Source of the DNA: an uncultured Ruminococcus sp.
GTDB lineage: Bacteria; Bacillota; Clostridia; Oscillospirales; Ruminococcaceae
Direction of reading: 5' to 3'
Length of the DNA: 64,000 nucleotides
Assembly (NCBI GenBank): GCA_902786975.1
Contig: CADAES010000019.1
Span: 1-64,000 of the forward strand
The notes beneath the pieces are model-generated. The model searched no databases. It was not told the origin of the DNA and saw nothing but the letters and a program-made list of their open reading frames with translations. The position numbers and the translations under genes are program-made. Shown piece after piece: positions 59,283-64,000 of the stretch. Each line of letters opens with the position of its first letter. Position 1 is the stretch's first letter.

Positions 59283-60620
59283 TCAGAGCTTTCCGAAAAG
59301 CTTTTCAAGTCTTGCGAGGCTGGATGCCGACTGGTGGAGAAGCTCGACGGTATGCAGGTCAAAATCGGTCTTCTCATCTCCCTGCTGTTCGGCAGGCTTT
59401 TCTTCCTCGCCCTCGGGCTTAGGCTCCTTGAGCTGAGACACCATCGAGAGGAACTCCTGCTCCAGCTCGCCCGGCTCGATAAGCTCGTCGGGTATCGGGT
59501 GTTCAGCCTTTTCGATGACCCTTATCGCCTGTGCGACCGTTTCGGCATTAGTCCTTGCTATCTCCTCCTCGGAGGACTCGGGCTGTTGCTGCTGCGGCTC
59601 GGCGGGGACACTCTCCTCCTTCTGCGGCAGCTCGGCTTCAGCCGTCTGCTCGGGAGCTTCATTCGCAGTCTCCACAGGCTGCTGTGTTTCCTGCTCGGGT
59701 ATCGAAAACGCAGTATCTTCAGATGTATAGCTGCCCGAAATTATCTCGTTTATATCCAATGTCAAAATATCTCCCAGCTTATCGGTCTCCTTGATGAGAT
59801 CCTGTATATTTACCGTTGCGCTGACGCCCTCGGAGGTTATCGCTTCAAGCTCCTGCCTGGTTATATAAGGCTTGATGCCGATTATCGACAGGTTGTCCAC
59901 GCTGCCGTTGTCAAGGGCGAGCTGAGCTATCGCTTCGAGCTTCTGCCCTATCGGCAGGTCAAGACCCATACCTATCTCCAGCTGCTGCTCGCTGACATAG
60001 TCAGAGATGCCGTCGGACATAATGATTATCATATCGTCCGGCTCTGTGCCGAACTTTGTGACAAGCGGTATCTGTTCTATCTCGGGGTCGGTAGAAAGAC
60101 TGCCGACAGAGGAAACTATCGCATTGTTGAGGCTCGGGTCGAGTCTGCTGAGATCGCTGTCGCTGCCGTGCTCGTAGATGTACTGACGGTAGGACTGGTC
60201 GGTGGATATCTGTCTTATTGCGGCATTTACATACCTGTACATTCTGCTGTCGCCGACGTTGACGCAGATACCGTCGCCGTTCTCATCAACAGCGAGCATA
60301 CAAAGCGTAGTCTGCATATTTGACGAATTGTCGTTGTTGATACCATATTTTCTTATGCTCATATGGATATCGGTAACGACTTTTTTGAGGTCGGTGTCGC
60401 TTCGGTAATCAAGCTCGGAAAGCTTCTGCACGCACATCTGCGCTGCAAGCTCGCCCGAATTTTCACCGCCGACGCCGTCGCACACTGCTGCGATGAACGG
60501 CAGACCCGTAGAAAGCGAACCGCAGCCGTCTGTCAATATCTTTTTTCCGACAAGTACCCTGTCCTCGTTATGCTCTCTGACATTTCCGTTCGAGGTCAGT
60601 CCATAGATATAATAGTTCAC
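59283..60620 (-). CDS. PP2C-family protein phosphatase with long acidic tail
   Basis: 445 residues from a GTG (60618-60620), ten bases after GGAGG. PP2C motifs in residues 1-245: NREHNEDR-like start (REHNEDRVL), AAVCDGVGGENSGE, GDSRMYR, MSDGISDYVS and VDNLSIIGI; these Asp residues hold the metals. Residues about 265-445 are a Glu/Gln/Pro-rich tail. Such phosphatases counter PknB-type kinases; no kinase gene lies beside it here. It is divergent from the HAD hydrolase gene. Confidence 0.88.
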   Translation of the reverse strand: MNYYIYGLTSNGNVREHNEDRVLVGKKILTDGCGSLSTGLPFIAAVCDGVGGENSGELAAQMCVQKLSELDYRSDTDLKKVVTDIHMSIRKYGINNDNSSNMQTTLCMLAVDENGDGICVNVGDSRMYRYVNAAIRQISTDQSYRQYIYEHGSDSDLSRLDPSLNNAIVSSVGSLSTDPEIEQIPLVTKFGTEPDDMIIIMSDGISDYVSEQQLEIGMGLDLPIGQKLEAIAQLALDNGSVDNLSIIGIKPYITRQELEAITSEGVSATVNIQDLIKETDKLGDILTLDINEIISGSYTSEDTAFSIPEQETQQPVETANEAPEQTAEAELPQKEESVPAEPQQQQPESSEEEIARTNAETVAQAIRVIEKAEHPIPDELIEPGELEQEFLSMVSQLKEPKPEGEEEKPAEQQGDEKTDFDLHTVELLHQSASSLARLEKLFGKL

Positions 60621-60649
60621 CGCAAATGCACCTCCGTTCAGACACAATT

Positions 60650-60678
60650 ATAATAACATATTTTAATAACCTTGTCAA
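60650..60678 (-). promoter_or_regulatory. Sigma-A promoter of the PP2C gene
   Basis: Minus-strand TTGACA (60673-60678), 17 bases, TATTAT (60650-60655); it is a few bases away from the divergent promoter at 60687-60715. Confidence 0.8.
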
Positions 60679-60686
60679 TTAAGTGC

Positions 60687-60715
60687 TTGAATTTTAGCGC
60701 TGAAAAATGTATAAT
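60687..60715 (+). promoter_or_regulatory. Sigma-A promoter of the HAD hydrolase gene
   Basis: TTGAAT (60687-60692), 17 bases, TATAAT (60710-60715). Confidence 0.82.
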
Positions 60716-60755
60716 ATTTTTGGTGATTTTTCACACAATCGAGAGAGGTGAGCTT

Positions 60756-61418
60756 ATGGGCGACACAATAAAGGGCATCATTTTTGATATGGACGGACTG
60801 ATGCTTGACACGGAGAAGCTTCTGACGAGGTTCTGGTGCGAGGCGGCGGCGTTTTACGGCTTTGAGATGACAAAGCAGCACGTTCTGGGTATACGCTCGC
60901 TGGCGGCAAAGTATGCCATACCGCATCTTCGGGAAATTTTCGGCGAAAGCTTTGACTACCGTGCGGTGCGGGCGAAGCGGATAGAGCTTATGAACGCTTT
61001 TATCGAACATAACGGGATAGAGAAGAAAAAGGGGCTTGACATACTTCTTGAAAGCCTTTCAAAGCGGGATATAAAGCTTGCGGTGGCGACTGCAACGGAC
61101 ATCGCAAGGACAAGGATGTATCTTGAAAAAGCGGGTGTGATCGGCTATTTTGACGCTATTGTCACGGGCGACACGGTCACAAACGGCAAGCCCGAGCCGG
61201 ATATCTACATAACGGCGGCACAAAGGCTGGGACTTCCCTGCGGTGAATGCATAGCTCTGGAGGACTCCCCCAATGGTATCCTTTCGGCATTTCGTGCGGG
61301 GTGCAAGCCTGTGATGATACCCGACCTCTCTGCGCCCGACGAGGAAACAAGGGCTATGCTCTACGGCTGCTTTGACAGCCTCGGCGATTTCGGGAAGCAG
61401 CTCGATGTTCTGCTGTGA
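60756..61418 (+). CDS. HAD family hydrolase, beta-phosphoglucomutase-like
   Basis: 220 residues from ATG 60756 (GAGAGGTG before). HAD motif I FDMDGLMLDT, motif II VATATD, a motif III Lys in GKPEPDIY, and motif IV LEDSPNGI. The cap and motif order are those of the beta-phosphoglucomutase / phosphatase group. The GLMLDTE form fits a phosphatase or mutase; substrate unknown. Confidence 0.9.
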   Translation: MGDTIKGIIFDMDGLMLDTEKLLTRFWCEAAAFYGFEMTKQHVLGIRSLAAKYAIPHLREIFGESFDYRAVRAKRIELMNAFIEHNGIEKKKGLDILLESLSKRDIKLAVATATDIARTRMYLEKAGVIGYFDAIVTGDTVTNGKPEPDIYITAAQRLGLPCGECIALEDSPNGILSAFRAGCKPVMIPDLSAPDEETRAMLYGCFDSLGDFGKQLDVLL

Positions 61419-61522
61419 AAAACACCTGCACACGACTTGTATACAAGCTGTTCTCGAGACGTGAACAAGCGTATTTCACAAAAGAACAGACAAAAGTTCA
61501 TATATATTTGTCAAAATGAACA

Positions 61523-61551
61523 TTGACGGGAAAAGCAAATACTTGTATACT
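61523..61551 (+). promoter_or_regulatory. Sigma-A promoter of lysC
   Basis: TTGACG (61523-61528), 17 bases, TATACT (61546-61551). The leader is about 50 bases, too short for a lysine riboswitch. Confidence 0.82.
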
Positions 61552-61605
61552 ATTATTTGTACTGTTCAATAAGGTAACAATTCTATATGAAAATGAGGTT
61601 TTGGT

Positions 61606-62931
61606 ATGACTAAGGTAGTAAAATTCGGCGGAAGCTCACTTGCTGACGCAAAGCAGTTCAAGAAGGTAAAGAATATCATCACTGCGGAAAGCTCGAGAAG
61701 GTATGTCGTTCCCAGCGCACCGGGAAAGAGAAACTCCTCTGACACTAAGGTAACGGATATGCTTTACGGCTGCTACGACCTCGCTGCTAAGGGCAAGGAT
61801 TTCAAAGAGGCTTTTGACAAGATAAAGGAAAGATACAACGGCATCATCAGCGAGCTGGGTCTTGACCTTTCGCTGGACTCCGAGTTCGATGTTATCCGTG
61901 CCTGCTTCATAGGCAAGGCAGGACGTGACTACGCTGCTTCAAGGGGTGAATACCTTAACGGCATCGTGCTTGCAAATTATCTCGGCTACAATTTCATCGA
62001 CGCTGCAGATGTTATCTTTTTCGACGATCAGGGTCACTTTGATTCCAAAAAGACAAACAAGGCTCTCAAGGCTAAGCTCGAGGGACTTGACAACGCAGTT
62101 ATCCCCGGATTTTACGGCTCTATGCCAAACGACACAATAAAGACATTCTCAAGAGGCGGTTCTGACATAACAGGCTCGATAGTAGCTGCGGCTGTCGGCG
62201 CAGACCTTTACGAGAACTGGACGGACGTTTCGGGCTTCCTGTTTGCAGACCCAAGAATCATCAAGGATCCTCAGACCATCAAGATAATCACATACAAGGA
62301 GCTTCGTGAGCTTTCCTATATGGGCGCTACGGTGCTTCACGAGGACGCTATCTTCCCGGTAAGGAAGGCAGGCATACCCATTAACATCAAAAACACCAAC
62401 GCTCCGGACGACGACGGAACGTTCATCGTTGAATCGACCTCGCAGAAGCCGCAGTTCACCATCACAGGCATCGCCGGCAAAAAGGGCTTCACAGCGATCA
62501 ACATCGAAAAGGATATGATGAACGCCGAGATAGGCTTCGGCAGACGTGTGCTTGAGGTGTTTGAAAAGAACGGTATCTGCTTTGAGCATATGCCCTCGGG
62601 TATCGACACGATGTCGATAGTCGTTCACCAGCAGGAATTTGCCCCCAAGGAGCAGGAGATACTCGCAGGTATCCACAGAAACTGCCAGCCCGATGTAGTA
62701 GATATTGAAACAGACCTCGCACTTATCGCTGTTGTGGGACGTGCGATGAAGTCCAACAGAGGTACAGCGGGCAGGATATTCTCGGCACTTGCACACGCAA
62801 GGGTAAACGTTAAGATGATAGACCAAGGCTCCAGCGAGCTGAACATCATCATCGGCGTAAGCGAGAACGACTTTGAAAAGGCAATGCAGGCAATTTACAG
62901 CATCTTCGTTGACACACAGCTGGACAGCTGA
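61606..62931 (+). CDS. lysC: Aspartate kinase
   Basis: 441 residues. The amino-acid-kinase domain opens VVKFGGSSLADAKQF; later SRGGSDITGSI and the TDPRI-like FADPRIIKD are typical. Two C-terminal ACT domains (about 305-441) sense lysine or threonine. It is monofunctional. It begins the aspartate pathway, whose semialdehyde also feeds the CASDH enzyme of the polyamine cluster. Confidence 0.95.
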   Translation: MTKVVKFGGSSLADAKQFKKVKNIITAESSRRYVVPSAPGKRNSSDTKVTDMLYGCYDLAAKGKDFKEAFDKIKERYNGIISELGLDLSLDSEFDVIRACFIGKAGRDYAASRGEYLNGIVLANYLGYNFIDAADVIFFDDQGHFDSKKTNKALKAKLEGLDNAVIPGFYGSMPNDTIKTFSRGGSDITGSIVAAAVGADLYENWTDVSGFLFADPRIIKDPQTIKIITYKELRELSYMGATVLHEDAIFPVRKAGIPINIKNTNAPDDDGTFIVESTSQKPQFTITGIAGKKGFTAINIEKDMMNAEIGFGRRVLEVFEKNGICFEHMPSGIDTMSIVVHQQEFAPKEQEILAGIHRNCQPDVVDIETDLALIAVVGRAMKSNRGTAGRIFSALAHARVNVKMIDQGSSELNIIIGVSENDFEKAMQAIYSIFVDTQLDS

Positions 62932-62951
62932 AACACGGCAAATAAATGACA

Positions 62952-62984
62952 AACTCCGCAGGGAAAGCCTCTGCGGAGTTTTTT
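62952..62984 (+). terminator. Terminator of lysC
   Basis: AACTCCGCAG / CTGCGGAGTT perfect 10-bp stem, then TTTTTTC. Confidence 0.92.
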
Positions 62985-62992
62985 CAATAAGG

Positions 62993-63160
62993 GGCATCGC
63001 CCCGTCATTCAAGTCACGACAAACCAAGCTTCGCTTGCTACAGCGTTAGCCACTTAGGGTTTCGGTGGGAGATTTATTCTCTTTCGGTGGGAGATTTATT
63101 CTCACCACCGAAAGACTAAGATGACCGCCGCATAAGAGGCGGGGGTCATAGGTCGTGGTT
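62993..63160. repeat. Palindrome-rich intergenic element with a 22-base tandem repeat
   Basis: Starting after the lysC terminator: GGGGC-ATC-GCCCC, CAAGC-TTC-GCTTG, two exact tandem copies of a 22-base unit beginning TTTCGGTGGGAGATTTATTC (63060-63081 and 63082-63103), a 14-bp hairpin formed by the second copy and the following CCACCGAAAG (63081-63114), and ATGACC...GGTCAT. An outer CACGAC/GTCGTG pairing brackets most of it. No gene fits. Confidence 0.85.
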
Positions 63161-63166
63161 ATATAC

Positions 63167-63195
63167 AAAAAAAGCTCCCGTTAGAAACGAGAGCA
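63167..63195 (-). terminator. Terminator of the small unknown gene at 63203
   Basis: GCTCTCGTT / AACGGGAGC with one mismatch, then seven T on the minus strand. Nearly identical to the terminator at 63669-63694. Confidence 0.82.
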
Positions 63196-63202
63196 TTTGT
63201 GT

Positions 63203-63598
63203 TTATTCACTCATCATATATTCAAAATGTCTTTGGTATCTTTTTGGTATATTTATGCCTACCATAAAGCCAAGCCCGAGCAAAGCATCGGAGATGACCG
63301 AGATACCATCCTTATAAAATGCCGTAATGCGCCTTTGTTTATCGGTGATGCCCTTATAATCGGGCGGACAAACAAACGTCCAGTCTGCTCCGTCGTCACC
63401 AAGCACTATGCGAAAATATTTGTCAACGTCCCTGCTACTGAAGCCTGCTTTTTCAAGCAGTATGTGATGTTCCACAGCCTCGTCTGCACTGCTGACTATG
63501 CAGGTCTGTCCGTCAAATGATATGAGCACGAGCAGCGGCTCTTTTGCTTTGACGGCTTCATTCACAGCCTCCCGCACAGGATAGTATATTATATCCAT
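63203..63598 (-). CDS. Unknown protein of 131 residues
   Basis: 131 residues, ATG at 63596-63598. Soluble. Opens MDIIYYPVREAVNEAVKAK; contains LVLISFDGQTCIVSSADEAVEHHIL, suggesting a small alpha/beta domain, and ends in a basic KRYQRHFEYMM helix. No family recognised. It lies downstream of tRNA-Thr on the same strand. Confidence 0.7.
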   Translation of the reverse strand: MDIIYYPVREAVNEAVKAKEPLLVLISFDGQTCIVSSADEAVEHHILLEKAGFSSRDVDKYFRIVLGDDGADWTFVCPPDYKGITDKQRRITAFYKDGISVISDALLGLGFMVGINIPKRYQRHFEYMMSE

Positions 63599-63650
63599 TT
63601 TGTTTACCGTCCTTGAATATGAACCTGATTACAAAAAGCTTCTGTTAAAT

Positions 63651-63694
63651 AAAAAGCTCCCGTTAGACAAAAAGCTCCCGTTAGAAACGAGAGC
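63651..63694 (-). terminator. Terminator of tRNA-Thr with a partial duplicate
   Basis: The stem GCTCCCGTT / AACGAGAGC (63674-63682 with 63686-63694, one mismatch) is followed on the minus strand by TTTTT. The first arm and its A run are repeated at 63651-63668 (AAAAAGCTCCCGTTAGAC), where the second arm is missing. Confidence 0.78.
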
Positions 63695-63698
63695 CGAG

Positions 63699-63771
63699 AG
63701 CTGATAACCGGATTTGAACCGGTGACCTCATCCTTACCAAGGATGTGCTCTACCAACTGAGCTATATCAGC
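63699..63771 (-). tRNA. tRNA-Thr(GGU)
   Basis: 73 bases. Acceptor GCTGATA / TATCAGC, D-arm AGCTCAGTTGGTAGAGC, anticodon stem CATCC/GGATG with the loop TTGGTAA (anticodon GGU), and T-arm ACCGG-TTCAAAT-CCGGT. The discriminator is U and CCA is not encoded, unlike the tRNA-Leu at the left end. Confidence 0.95.
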
Positions 63772-63796
63772 GCATTGCATTTTCTGCAACTGTTAT

Positions 63797-63825
63797 ATTA
63801 TACACCACTTTTCGCCGCTTGTCAA
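63797..63825 (-). promoter_or_regulatory. Sigma-A promoter of tRNA-Thr
   Basis: Minus-strand TTGACA (63820-63825), 17 bases, TATAAT (63797-63802). Confidence 0.9.
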
Positions 63826-63870
63826 TAGGCTTGGGATAATTTTTTTAGTTCTTAAAAGAATCTTGACCTG

Positions 63871-63899
63871 TTGACTTTACAGGGCGAAAATGCTACAAT
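63871..63899 (+). promoter_or_regulatory. Sigma-A promoter of the partial gene at the right edge
   Basis: TTGACT (63871-63876), 17 bases, TACAAT (63894-63899). Confidence 0.85.
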
Positions 63900-63933
63900 A
63901 TCTGTATAAAGTATATATATGGGAGGCAAAACA

Positions 63934-64000
63934 ATGAAAAGGAAAATACTGAGCTTACTGACGAGCCTTATGCTCGCTGCTACGCTGCTGGCTTCTCTGC
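63934..64000 (+). CDS. Secreted protein, signal peptide only (cut by window edge)
   Basis: Twenty-two codons after a GGGAGG site: a basic MKRK start and a hydrophobic segment (LSLLTSLMLAATLLASL), which is a signal peptide. The mature part lies outside the window. Confidence 0.8.
   Translation, partial: MKRKILSLLTSLMLAATLLASL

Overview
The window looks like chromosomal DNA of a Gram-positive anaerobe of the Ruminococcus / Oscillospiraceae kind. The evidence is AGGAGG-type ribosome binding sites, consensus sigma-A promoters with 17-bp spacers, an HrcA/CIRCE heat-shock operon, cell-wall proteins with BspA-type leucine-rich and CWB2 repeats, a lipoteichoic-acid synthase, a GerW/DUF2953 pair beside scpAB, and proteins such as DUF4317. 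This assignment is an inference from gene content. No rRNA, phage, insertion sequence or CRISPR array was seen.

Layout. 1-8 kb: the start of a RelB/DinJ antitoxin, tRNA-Leu, a secreted fibronectin/SleB-like protein, an S1-domain protein, rarA, then an SGNH hydrolase - PIN protein - phosphodiesterase operon. 7.6-12.3 kb: DUF4317 and a biotin-dependent carboxyltransferase module (OadA-type subunit, biotin carrier, carboxyltransferase). 12.4-19.1 kb: one long minus-strand operon of M50 protease, scpA (with an 81-bp tandem repeat), scpB, methyltransferase, DUF2953, gerW, dacF and rluB. 19.3-26.4 kb: rpmB, ltaS, a HAD phosphatase, a MarR - DUF6544 - radical SAM operon with visible operators, and an FMN reductase. 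26.4-34.5 kb: a polyamine cluster holding speD, speA, speE, speB, a carboxynorspermidine-synthase-like dehydrogenase and nspC, with small membrane and barstar-like genes between them. 34.7-38.1 kb: an EIIA-Glc-like protein lacking both active histidines, an ABC-F ATPase and an acetyltransferase. 38.1-38.7 kb: an array of about twelve hairpins behind its own promoter. 38.7-43.7 kb: hrcA-grpE-dnaK-dnaJ. 43.9-56.6 kb: valS, an LRR/CWB2 surface protein, an SDR, two lipoproteins, pheA-ispF, aroF, and an ECF sigma factor with a membrane partner. 56.6-64 kb: glycosyltransferase, pyk, PP2C phosphatase, a HAD hydrolase, lysC, a small unknown protein, tRNA-Thr and the start of a secreted protein.

The genes are mostly housekeeping. 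The least ordinary parts are the polyamine cluster, in which two routes to spermidine coexist and a third, agmatine-based one is possible; the dense palindrome arrays that follow promoters (tRNA-Leu leader, DUF4317 leader, maa leader) or lie between genes (after lysC); the extended ScpA; the histidine-less EIIA protein; and the three-gene biotin module without a membrane decarboxylase subunit.
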